This document shows positions 1 through 5,213 of a stretch of DNA of 7,342 nucleotides, piece after piece; the first letter of the stretch is position 1, and each line of letters opens with the position of its first letter. The notes beneath the pieces are model-generated. The model saw only the letters and a program-made list of their open reading frames with translations. It made no database searches and was not told the DNA's origin. The DNA comes from Bacteroidales bacterium (GTDB taxonomy: Bacteria; Bacteroidota; Bacteroidia; Bacteroidales; UBA7960). The stretch covers positions 1 through 7,342 of the forward strand of contig SLDN01000034.1 of assembly GCA_007125275.1 (NCBI GenBank), read 5' to 3'. The translations under genes were made by a program, and so were the position numbers.

Positions 1-470
1 CGCATCTCGGCATGGGCCAGGTTGCGCATTGCCCTGTCGTAGTCATCCTCAGGTATGTCAGTATGTATAAAAGCCTGCCTGAACTGATCGCGTGTAGGCC
101 AGGGATAGACCACCGTTTCTGAAAGGTAAATGGTATCGCGTGTCATTAGCTGAACTGCAGAATAGCGATGTCGCGACAAGGTATCAGGCACAACATAAAA
201 AGCCTCTTTGTATCCTATGGATGTGAAGCGCAGGGTGTCATTCTCATAAACGGGTATGGAGAAAAACCCGTAATAGTCGGTCGTGGTTCCCCTGCGTGTG
301 CCTTTGACCCAAACAGTACTGTAGGACAAGGGTTTAAGGCTGTCGCCGGTGACAACAAGACCTGAAAACTGAATCACCCGGCGAGGCGGCCGCTCACTGT
401 CAAAAGCAGACAGCACCAAGGCCGCAAAAGCAATACACAGAAAGCATAAAGGCCGGATAATCCCCTTCAT
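1..470 (-). CDS. Secreted protein with carboxypeptidase-regulatory-like domain (partial, C-terminus outside window)
   Basis: This minus-strand frame is open from an ATG at 470-468 to the left edge, giving 156 complete codons and no stop, so only the N-terminal part is visible. Residues 1-22 form a signal peptide (MKGIIRPLCFLCIAFAALVL, then SA), so the protein is exported. Residues about 34-110 look like a CarboxypepD_reg-like beta-sandwich: a GLVV strand, a TGDSLKPLSYSTVWVKGT stretch, then TTDYYGFFSIPV and LRFTSIGYKE, the usual 'new value, default, further strand' pattern of this fold. A motif VVYPWPTRDQFRQAF near residues 120-134 and a DIPEDDYDRAMRN stretch follow; from memory, these match a family of conserved Bacteroidetes proteins of unknown function. 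It is not a TonB-dependent receptor in the visible part, although that fold also occurs at receptor N-termini. The rpmB terminator isolates it from the gene upstream. Domain call fairly sure; function unknown. Confidence 0.8.
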   Translation of the reverse strand, partial: MKGIIRPLCFLCIAFAALVLSAFDSERPPRRVIQFSGLVVTGDSLKPLSYSTVWVKGTRRGTTTDYYGFFSIPVYENDTLRFTSIGYKEAFYVVPDTLSRHRYSAVQLMTRDTIYLSETVVYPWPTRDQFRQAFIHTDIPEDDYDRAMRNLAHAEM

Positions 471-490
471 ATCATTGCATCATTTAAGAA

Positions 491-522
491 TAAAGGTAAT
501 ATGTTTTGCAAATATCAGACAA
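491..522 (-). promoter_or_regulatory. Candidate promoter of the CarboxypepD_reg-like gene
   Basis: On the minus strand, TACCTTTA (498-491) matches the Bacteroidetes -7 box TAnnTTTG except for the last base, and a TTG at 522-520 lies 21 bases upstream, close to the usual 19-20. Transcription would start about 15 bases before the ATG. The one mismatch and the AT-rich setting make this a weak call. Confidence 0.35.
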
Positions 523-585
523 AAGAATGCGATCATTTCAAAACTCTTATAATACTTTAACAAGATATTCTGCGTATTGTTGCAC

Positions 586-620
586 AAAAAAAGCTGTTGC
601 AAGATCACTTGCAACAGCTT
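586..620 (-). terminator. Rho-independent terminator of rpmB
   Basis: A perfect 13-bp inverted repeat (AAGCTGTTGCAAG at 591-603, CTTGCAACAGCTT at 608-620) encloses a 4-base loop. Read on the minus strand the hairpin is followed by an uninterrupted run of seven T (592-586, the first two in the stem), the classic intrinsic-terminator arrangement. It begins 20 bases after the rpmB stop codon. There is no T-run on the plus-strand side, so it acts only on minus-strand transcripts. Confidence 0.92.
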
Positions 621-640
621 ATATACATTAGCCAGTTGTT

Positions 641-880
641 CTATTTCGGCAAGAAACCTTTTTCCCTGGCTTCTTTCATACAGGCAGCAATGCCTTTCTT
701 ATTGATATTGCGTATCCCTGCTGCTGATACTTTTAAAGTTACCCATCTGCTCTCCTCAGGGACATAAAATCTTTTGGTCTGGATGTTGGGAAAAAACCAA
801 CGGTTTGTTTTTATGTTCGAGTGCGAAACATGATGACCCGTAATGGGTTTCTTTCCTGTAATTTGACAAATACGTGACAT
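641..880 (-). CDS. rpmB: 50S ribosomal protein L28
   Basis: The 79-residue product is a structural protein of the large ribosomal subunit. The N-terminus MSRICQITGKKPITGHHVSH, the NIKTNRWFFPNIQTKRFYVP stretch and the WVTLKVSAAGIRNINKKGI segment are the signature blocks of bacterial L28, and the length is that of the Bacteroidetes form. The start is the ATG at 880-878; no Shine-Dalgarno sequence precedes it, as is normal in this phylum. It has a likely promoter about 50 bases upstream and a strong intrinsic terminator right after the stop, so it appears to be transcribed alone. In many Bacteroidetes, from general knowledge, rpmB is followed at once by rpmG (L33); that gene is absent here. Identification is nearly certain. 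Confidence 0.97.
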   Translation of the reverse strand: MSRICQITGKKPITGHHVSHSNIKTNRWFFPNIQTKRFYVPEESRWVTLKVSAAGIRNINKKGIAACMKEAREKGFLPK

Positions 881-929
881 TTTATATGCTATTTATTAAT
901 TGCGGATAAACTATTTTCAAAAAGGAGTG

Positions 930-960
930 CAAAGTACGTAATTTTTTTTGTTAGAAACAA
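930..960 (-). promoter_or_regulatory. Candidate promoter of rpmB
   Basis: On the minus strand a TTG at 960-958 is followed after about 20 bases by GTACTTTGC (937-929), which resembles the Bacteroidetes -7 box TAnnTTTG with a TTTG core followed by C. The TA is one base closer to the core than in the consensus. Transcription would start near 923, giving a leader of about 43 bases. The paired elements and spacing support the call; the imperfect -7 box lowers confidence. Confidence 0.5.
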
Positions 961-1120
961 GGCTTTCTCTGAAAATATTTTCGAATGCTGTCTTTTATCA
1001 TGGCGGCAAACCGGCAAGGCGCGGCGGTCAGGCCATCAGGCAGGAAGTCATAAACAGCGCAATAAACTGCAAAATCCTCGCGATTGAATAAAAGCCCTGA
1101 CCTGCTTACTGTTTAGTTCG
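961..1120. other. Intergenic spacer between divergent rpmB and TPR genes, nothing recognised
   Basis: The divergent gap between the rpmB start (880) and the TPR-gene start (1171) is 290 bases. Its ends carry the two outward promoters. The middle part is noticeably richer in G and C near 1010-1080 but holds no hairpin, repeat or RNA gene that I can recognise. The minus strand has one open stretch of about 47 codons without a usable start codon, and I do not call it a gene. Confidence 0.4.
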
Positions 1121-1128
1121 TATATTTG
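1121..1128 (+). promoter_or_regulatory. Promoter -7 box of the TPR-like gene
   Basis: TATATTTG is a perfect match to the Bacteroidetes -7 consensus TAnnTTTG. No TTG is present about 20 bases upstream (the region reads CTGACCTG), so the -33 element is weak. Transcription would begin near 1135, about 36 bases before the ATG at 1171, which also argues against the TTG at 1126 being a translation start. Confidence 0.6.
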
Positions 1129-1170
1129 TTGCACTTTTTTTTAAGAAGCTGTCATAACCTGATTCAATCA

Positions 1171-2079
1171 ATGGTTTCAATTTTGCTGCGTCTTTATTGC
1201 CTGTTTGTTATGGTGACGCCATTGATGGCCGCTGACCTGTCAGGGCCGAATAATGAACGCAGCCTGCAAAGGGTTGTTGGCAGCCTGTATCATTTTAAAT
1301 TCAGTGAGGCTGATTCCATCATCCGGGAACTTGAAAAAAATCATCCGGACGATTACATTCCGGCAATGGCGCGGGCAAACTACCACTGGTGGTATATGAT
1401 CAGTCAGCCTGCCGACGCCGGAATCCGAAGCGAATATACAAGAAATTTAGAACATGCTGAACACTTGCTTTCAGCAGCATATTCAAACTTTCCGGGAGAT
1501 GAGGAGTTGTTTTTGCTGATCCATGTTTATGCTTACCGGTTGAGGCTGGAATTGATGCTGGGCGAAAACCTGAGTGCCTACAGGAACCTTCACCAGGCGA
1601 TGAAACACATCGGTGCGTCTCTTGGACGGGAAGACCATTACCCCGCCTTCCTGCTCACAGCCGGATTGTATAATTATATGACAGCGCATATCAGACTAAA
1701 TTACCCATTGTTCCGGATTTATTTGCTAATGCATCCACGCGGAAGTATGCCATTAGGCCTCAAACAGTTGCAAATGGCCGCCGATCAGGACGATGAAGTA
1801 TTGCATACAGAAGCACGGTATTTTTTAATGCGCATTTACCTTGACCTCGAAGATCGCCCTGAAAAAGCACTGGACTATGCTTCCCTGTTAACAGACAGGT
1901 ACCCTGCAAACCTGATTTATTTATACTACCATCATCACATTGCATCCGTTTTATCAATGACAGATCTGGTCAGTGTGCTTGAAAAGAAGTATTTCGAAGC
2001 ACTGGATGGCAACCGACAGCTTAACTCGGAGCAGCGAGCATATTTCAAGACTTTGCTGCAGCCGGAGTTTTTGGAATAG
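1171..2079 (+). CDS. Secreted TPR-like protein of unknown function
   Basis: The 302-residue product starts with a signal peptide (residues 1-20, hydrophobic core LLRLYCLFVMVTPLMA, cleavage likely after A20 or A21), so it is expected in the periplasm. The rest is almost all amphipathic helix: a TPR-like pair at about residues 30-75 (LYHFKFSEADSIIRELEKNH then IPAMARANYHWWYM), helical repeats in the middle, and a second clear TPR-like pair at about 215-255 (EARYFLMRIYLDL, then KALDYASLLTDRYP). A LTAGLYNYMTA segment and a GLKQLQMAADQ segment resemble conserved parts of TPR proteins I recall from Bacteroidetes. No enzyme motif is visible; such repeats usually mediate protein contacts. The frame is open back to a TTG at 1126, but that codon lies inside the -7 box and the ATG at 1171 is followed directly by the signal peptide, so the ATG is preferred. 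Specific role unknown. Confidence 0.82.
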   Translation: MVSILLRLYCLFVMVTPLMAADLSGPNNERSLQRVVGSLYHFKFSEADSIIRELEKNHPDDYIPAMARANYHWWYMISQPADAGIRSEYTRNLEHAEHLLSAAYSNFPGDEELFLLIHVYAYRLRLELMLGENLSAYRNLHQAMKHIGASLGREDHYPAFLLTAGLYNYMTAHIRLNYPLFRIYLLMHPRGSMPLGLKQLQMAADQDDEVLHTEARYFLMRIYLDLEDRPEKALDYASLLTDRYPANLIYLYYHHHIASVLSMTDLVSVLEKKYFEALDGNRQLNSEQRAYFKTLLQPEFLE

Positions 2080-2200
2080 CAATTGGCAAACAGGGTATAA
2101 TGGCGAAACTCCTCCGCCTCGCGAAGAAACCTCAACCATTTATTATCCGGTTTTTTGAAAAAAGATATCCTTCGTACGTATTCTTAATTAATATTTTTTC

Positions 2201-2208
2201 TATATTTG
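2201..2208 (+). promoter_or_regulatory. Promoter -7 box of the DUF6588-like gene
   Basis: TATATTTG is a perfect TAnnTTTG match, identical to the boxes before the TPR-like and EamA genes. No good TTG is seen at the -33 position. A start near 2215 gives an AT-rich leader of about 86 bases, longer than for the other genes. The 221-base gap (2080-2300) shows no convincing terminator for the preceding gene, so readthrough from the TPR-like gene is possible. Confidence 0.55.
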
Positions 2209-2300
2209 AATCCTATCTAAAAAGAATATATCCATAAATAAACCCCGTTTAATAATCTTCCATTTTAAATAGAATCAAACGCATACGAAAACACAATCAC

Positions 2301-3392
2301 ATGAAAACAGGAAAAGTTTTTGTAAGTCTTATGGCAGGCTTACTGCTCTTGTTGGCGAACGGTCAACTGAGGGCGCAATCAGAGGTGGTTCAATTCATCA
2401 AAGGAGGCATTGGTGACGGTGAGAGGCTTATCCAGGCCTACCTTGAGCCTTTGGGCAATGCAATGGGCGCAAATTTGAACGGGGGCTGGAACAACACGGC
2501 AAGGGTACACAGATCGCTGGGGTTTGATATTACACTGACGGTTACAGCTGCCATTCCGCCGGAAACGGCCAAGACATTTGATCTGGCCGAGGTTGGTCTG
2601 ACTACGCTTAAACTGCGTGACCCCGAACAATCCTCCATTGCTCCCACTTTTGCCGGGAGCAGAAACAAAGGCCCGTTTCTGGTCTTTCAACACCCTGATT
2701 CTGATCTCGTGCTGGTTGAGTTTGAGTCAATTGGAGGGGTTAATATTCCTGCCTATCCGCTGCCCATGGTAAAAGCAGGGCTGGGTATTCCCGGAGGAAT
2801 TGAATTGATGGGAAGATTCATTCCAAAGTACTCCTATGAAGACATGCATATATACCTTTGGGGTGTAGGCTTAAAACATGATGTGCTTCAATACATTCCC
2901 GGTGCCCGGCGAGTACCATTTCTGAATGCTTCAATAACAGGTGCATATACGAAGGTTTTGTCTTCTGCCGATATTGACTTTCAAAAAAGCATTTATGAAG
3001 AACAATCAGGAGGCATACCCATTCAAGGTGGGCGCGACCACTATGATGACCAGCGCCTTGAGATAAACATGGAAGGGTTTACCGCAATGGCACTTTTTTC
3101 TTACGACTTGCCTGTCATTACATTCTACGGCGGACTGGGGTACAGCAGTTCTCAAACCACGGTTCACCTGCTGGGTGACTATCCGCTGATCGGAGCCGAT
3201 GTCACCAATGGCACAACAACGGTTTTTATCGAAGATTTTACTGACCCCATTGGCATGAATTTCCAAAACTTTTCCGGACTTCAATATACCGGCGGGATAA
3301 GGCTAAAGTTTGCCGTCATAACCATTCATGCAGACTATACACATGCAAACTACAGATTACTTTCTGCCGGACTGGGGTTATCAATCAGATAG
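2301..3392 (+). CDS. DUF6588-like outer-membrane protein, probable beta-barrel
   Basis: The 363-residue product has a clear signal peptide (MKTGKVFVSLMAGLLLLLAN, then GQLRAQ, cleavage before Q26), typical of Bacteroidetes exported proteins. The mature N-terminus (IGDGERLIQAYLEPLGNAMG, then NLNGGWNNTARVHRSLGFD) matches my memory of the DUF6588 family: a short helix followed by 'lead into a barrel' strands. The remainder is rich in alternating polar and hydrophobic strands with Gly and aromatic residues (LMGRFIPKY, IYLWGVGLKHDV, ITFYGGLGYSSSQTTVHL, IRLKFAVITIHADYTH) and ends in a strand YRLLSAGLGLSIR, consistent with a barrel in the outer membrane. No lipobox cysteine and no plug domain are seen, so it is neither a lipoprotein nor a TonB receptor. 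The ATG start is fixed by the signal peptide. What it transports or binds, if anything, is unknown. Confidence 0.78.
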   Translation: MKTGKVFVSLMAGLLLLLANGQLRAQSEVVQFIKGGIGDGERLIQAYLEPLGNAMGANLNGGWNNTARVHRSLGFDITLTVTAAIPPETAKTFDLAEVGLTTLKLRDPEQSSIAPTFAGSRNKGPFLVFQHPDSDLVLVEFESIGGVNIPAYPLPMVKAGLGIPGGIELMGRFIPKYSYEDMHIYLWGVGLKHDVLQYIPGARRVPFLNASITGAYTKVLSSADIDFQKSIYEEQSGGIPIQGGRDHYDDQRLEINMEGFTAMALFSYDLPVITFYGGLGYSSSQTTVHLLGDYPLIGADVTNGTTTVFIEDFTDPIGMNFQNFSGLQYTGGIRLKFAVITIHADYTHANYRLLSAGLGLSIR

Positions 3393-3403
3393 TGCATCTT
3401 TTA

Positions 3404-3435
3404 TTTGCTTTTTTCCAAACGGTTGTATAACTTCG
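3404..3435 (+). promoter_or_regulatory. Candidate promoter of the J-domain gene
   Basis: TTTG at 3404-3407 and TAACTTCG at 3428-3435 are separated by 20 bases, the spacing of Bacteroidetes -33/-7 elements. The -7 box differs from TAnnTTTG at one base (C for T). A start near 3442 leaves about 30 bases before the ATG at 3472. If right, the J-domain gene is transcribed separately from the upstream membrane-protein gene, although the 79-base gap would also allow cotranscription. Confidence 0.45.
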
Positions 3436-3471
3436 CATGTAGGATTGATAACCAGATTGTTTTTGGCGTAT

Positions 3472-3999
3472 ATGGATTATTATCACGTATTGGGTGTGAA
3501 TAAAAATGCTACGGAAGCTTCTATCCGCAGGTCATTCCGCTGTCGTGCAAAGCTATTGCATCCCGACGTAAACAAAGGCACAAAGGCCAAACATGATTTT
3601 CAGTTAGCCAACGAAGCCTACCAGGTGTTGAAGGATACCAACAAGCGTCGTTTGTATGACTTACGCATAAACAGTGGCTGCTACAGTCAAAAGGTCTATT
3701 ACCGCCCCGGACAAACCACGCATTCAAACCCAAAAACCTATCATGCTTACAGTTATAGTGATCCTCCCACCGACTATAAGCCTACCCGCCTGGAAAAGAT
3801 ATTTGATCAGTTTCTCTTTTTTACAATGTTGATGCTTGGGCTAAGCGTTCTCTTTTATGGAGTGTATCGTGCACTGGGTGAACCTGTCGAAGGAGTAAAC
3901 CCCTACATAGGAATCGTTTTTGGCGTGATCTTTACCGGGATTTTTATTTTCGGATGGGATAAAATGCAAAGGCTTAATACTAAAAGCAATAAACCCTAA
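3472..3999 (+). CDS. Membrane-anchored J-domain (DnaJ-like) protein
   Basis: The 175-residue product opens with a J-domain (residues 2 to about 65): MDYYHVLGVNKNATEASIRR for helices I-II, the catalytic HPD tripeptide at 30-32 that stimulates the ATPase of a DnaK-type Hsp70, then FQLANEAYQVLKD and a KRRLYD end. It lacks the Gly/Phe-rich region, zinc finger and C-terminal substrate domains of DnaJ. Instead a Tyr/Pro/Ser-rich linker (about 68-106) leads to two hydrophobic segments (about 110-133 and 142-162) likely to cross the inner membrane, with the J-domain in the cytoplasm. It is therefore a specialised co-chaperone that could recruit DnaK to the membrane; its client is unknown. The frame is open further upstream, but that extension overlaps the preceding gene, and the ATG at 3472 starts directly at the J-domain. 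Its stop codon interlocks with that of the convergent transporter gene. Confidence 0.88.
   Translation: MDYYHVLGVNKNATEASIRRSFRCRAKLLHPDVNKGTKAKHDFQLANEAYQVLKDTNKRRLYDLRINSGCYSQKVYYRPGQTTHSNPKTYHAYSYSDPPTDYKPTRLEKIFDQFLFFTMLMLGLSVLFYGVYRALGEPVEGVNPYIGIVFGVIFTGIFIFGWDKMQRLNTKSNKP
3996..3999. other. Interlocked stop codons of two convergent genes
   Basis: The four bases CTAA contain TAA for the plus-strand J-domain gene (3997-3999) and, on the other strand, TAG for the EamA gene (3998-3996). The reading frames therefore overlap by four bases, and no bidirectional terminator can sit between them; any termination signal has to lie inside the opposing coding region. Confidence 0.95.
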
Positions 4000-4910
4000 G
4001 GTGTGGGTTGCATTCTCAGTGCATTCTTTCGTTTTTTGTTAGCCATATAAACGCCCGCAAGGATCAGGCTGATCCACAGCAGGTATGCCACCACGAAACT
4101 TTCTCCGTCAATCAGACCCCAGGCAATTGAAATTACCGGCATCAGGTAGGTGACGGTAGAGGTAAACAATGCTGATGTTTGCTTGATAAGCCAGTTGTGG
4201 ATGATCATTGCTACTGCGGTACCAAGCACTGCAAGGATGGCAATGTATCCAAGGTTGCCCCATGCTTTGGGATCAGTAGCGAGCGTATTGACAAAGCCGG
4301 TTCCTGCAAAGAGATAAATCAGAGAAGGGATGCCAATGAACATAAACACCACAGAGGTGATGGTCAGCGCATCAAACCCGGAAAGATATTGTTTGATGAG
4401 ATTCATATTGATGGCATAACAAACGGCTGCTGCCACAGCATAGAAGCCGTACCACACATTGTTGAGCTGGGCGCCGTTTGATGCAGTTAGCAATCCAATG
4501 GCACCTCCCAAACCTATAACCACACCCAACACATTGAGCCAACGCGTGCGTATTCCGAAAAACAGCACCCCAAACAGCAAGGTAAACAAAGGGGTCAGTG
4601 AATTCAGCACGCCGGCCATGTAGCTGTCAATGACGGTCTGAGCTTTGGCAAAAAGAAACGGGGGCAAGCCATTGCCAATGACCCCCGCAACGATGAAATA
4701 GCCAAGCTTGCGTCGCGGCACCTTTTTAAGCTGCTTAAAAACAAAAGGCGACAACACCAGAAATGAAATGGCAATGCGCAAGGCACCTACCTCCATGCTG
4801 CTGAAGCTCACCAGCCCGCGCTTGATCAATATGAATGAACTGCCCCATACGAGCACCAGCAATGACAATGCCAGCCAGTGAATTCCAATGGGTTTGCTAT
4901 CTGCTTTCAT
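3996..4910 (-). CDS. EamA/DMT-superfamily transporter (drug/metabolite exporter-like)
   Basis: The 304-residue product is an inner-membrane protein with about ten hydrophobic segments (roughly 10-30, 41-59, 70-90, 95-119, 125-142, 152-172, 183-203, 219-240, 248-266, 272-291), arranged as two repeated EamA domains of five helices. The first helix carries VWGSSFILIKRGL, a hallmark of the family; LNSLTPLFTLLFGVLFFG ends the first repeat and STVTYLMPVISIAWGLIDGE the matching place in the second, each with the conserved proline. The basic tail NKKRKN fits a cytoplasmic C-terminus. Family members export amino acids, other metabolites or drugs; the substrate cannot be told from sequence. The ATG at 4910-4908 is preceded by a perfect -7 box at a fitting distance. 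The gene lies downstream of the E1 gene on the same strand but 303 bases away, so it is probably an independent unit. Confidence 0.93.
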   Translation of the reverse strand: MKADSKPIGIHWLALSLLVLVWGSSFILIKRGLVSFSSMEVGALRIAISFLVLSPFVFKQLKKVPRRKLGYFIVAGVIGNGLPPFLFAKAQTVIDSYMAGVLNSLTPLFTLLFGVLFFGIRTRWLNVLGVVIGLGGAIGLLTASNGAQLNNVWYGFYAVAAAVCYAINMNLIKQYLSGFDALTITSVVFMFIGIPSLIYLFAGTGFVNTLATDPKAWGNLGYIAILAVLGTAVAMIIHNWLIKQTSALFTSTVTYLMPVISIAWGLIDGESFVVAYLLWISLILAGVYMANKKRKNALRMQPTP

Positions 4911-4945
4911 TTGCTAATATTCAAGTGCAATCAATTTTGCGGATG

Positions 4946-4953
4946 CAAATATA
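4946..4953 (-). promoter_or_regulatory. Promoter -7 box of the EamA transporter gene
   Basis: On the minus strand this reads TATATTTG followed by C, a perfect TAnnTTTG box, 35 bases before the ATG; transcription would start near 4939. The spacer and the place where a -33 TTG would lie are occupied by the heptamer repeat array, which offers no TTG, so promoter strength may depend on the box alone or on an activator. Confidence 0.65.
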
Positions 4954-5008
4954 CCGAATTTCGATTTCCGATTTTCGATTGCCGATCTTCGATTTGTGAT
5001 TTGTGCTC
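4953..5008. repeat. Degenerate heptamer tandem array
   Basis: About eight tandem 7-base units are seen on the plus strand: ACCGAAT, TTCGATT, TCCGATT, TTCGATT, GCCGATC, TTCGATT, TGTGATT, TGTGCTC. The central five keep CGAT at fixed positions and drift at the edges. The array starts within the last base of the EamA -7 box and covers the upstream promoter region. From memory, similar CGATTTN arrays occur between genes in many Bacteroidetes; their function is not known to me. A coding explanation is unlikely, since no plausible gene covers it. Confidence 0.8.
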
Positions 5009-5064
5009 GACGGTTATCTATAGACGACTGAGAAGCTTATGTTGTAATTTAATGTTGAGCCTGC

Positions 5065-5200
5065 TCCGAAAAGTTGCGGAATATTATTTTGCCACTCAGA
5101 CACCATGACACAAGAATCACAAAGTATTTATATTGAAAAAGTTACGCTTCGTGAAACCTTAGTGTTCTTAGTGTCTTTGTGGTAAAAATGACTTTTCGGA
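5065..5200. repeat. Nested inverted repeat, possible MITE-like or palindromic intergenic element
   Basis: The ends are a perfect 10-bp inverted repeat, TCCGAAAAGT (5065-5074) and ACTTTTCGGA (5191-5200). Inside lie two imperfect complementary arms (5092-5124 and 5147-5182): CCACTCAGACAC on one side and, on the other strand of the second arm, CCACAAAGACAC, followed in both by further CAC-containing units every 8-9 bases, with CTTAGTGTT and CTTAGTGTC as adjacent 9-base copies. The AT-rich centre would form the loop. No reading frame fits. It lies 14 bases beyond the E1 stop codon and about 110 bases upstream of the EamA promoter. It could be a non-autonomous mobile repeat or a structured transcript end; no target-site duplication is evident, so the outer limits are uncertain. 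Confidence 0.65.
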
Positions 5201-5213
5201 CTGGGGTCAATGT

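Noticed and set aside
168..365. Plus-strand frame of 65 codons near the left edge
   Set aside because: It lies antisense to the signal-peptide-bearing CarboxypepD_reg-like gene, which explains the same DNA far better.
951..1100. Minus-strand open stretch of about 47 codons with a protein-like composition upstream of rpmB
   Set aside because: It has no ATG, GTG or TTG near its beginning; the only ATG leaves 16 residues. A neighbouring frame starting at GTG would need a frameshift to join it, and I recognise no family.
2151..2163. TTTTTTGAAAAAA as a terminator after the TPR-like gene
   Set aside because: The stem would be six A-T pairs with a one-base loop, which cannot form a stable hairpin.
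3328..3471. N-terminal extension of the J-domain protein by 48 residues
   Set aside because: The extension overlaps the end of the DUF6588-like gene in another frame, has a cysteine-rich unstructured composition, and the J-domain begins exactly at the internal ATG at 3472.
4878..5108. Plus-strand frame of 76 codons through the repeat-rich spacer
   Set aside because: It starts antisense inside the EamA gene, its middle is only the translated heptamer array, and it shows no family resemblance.
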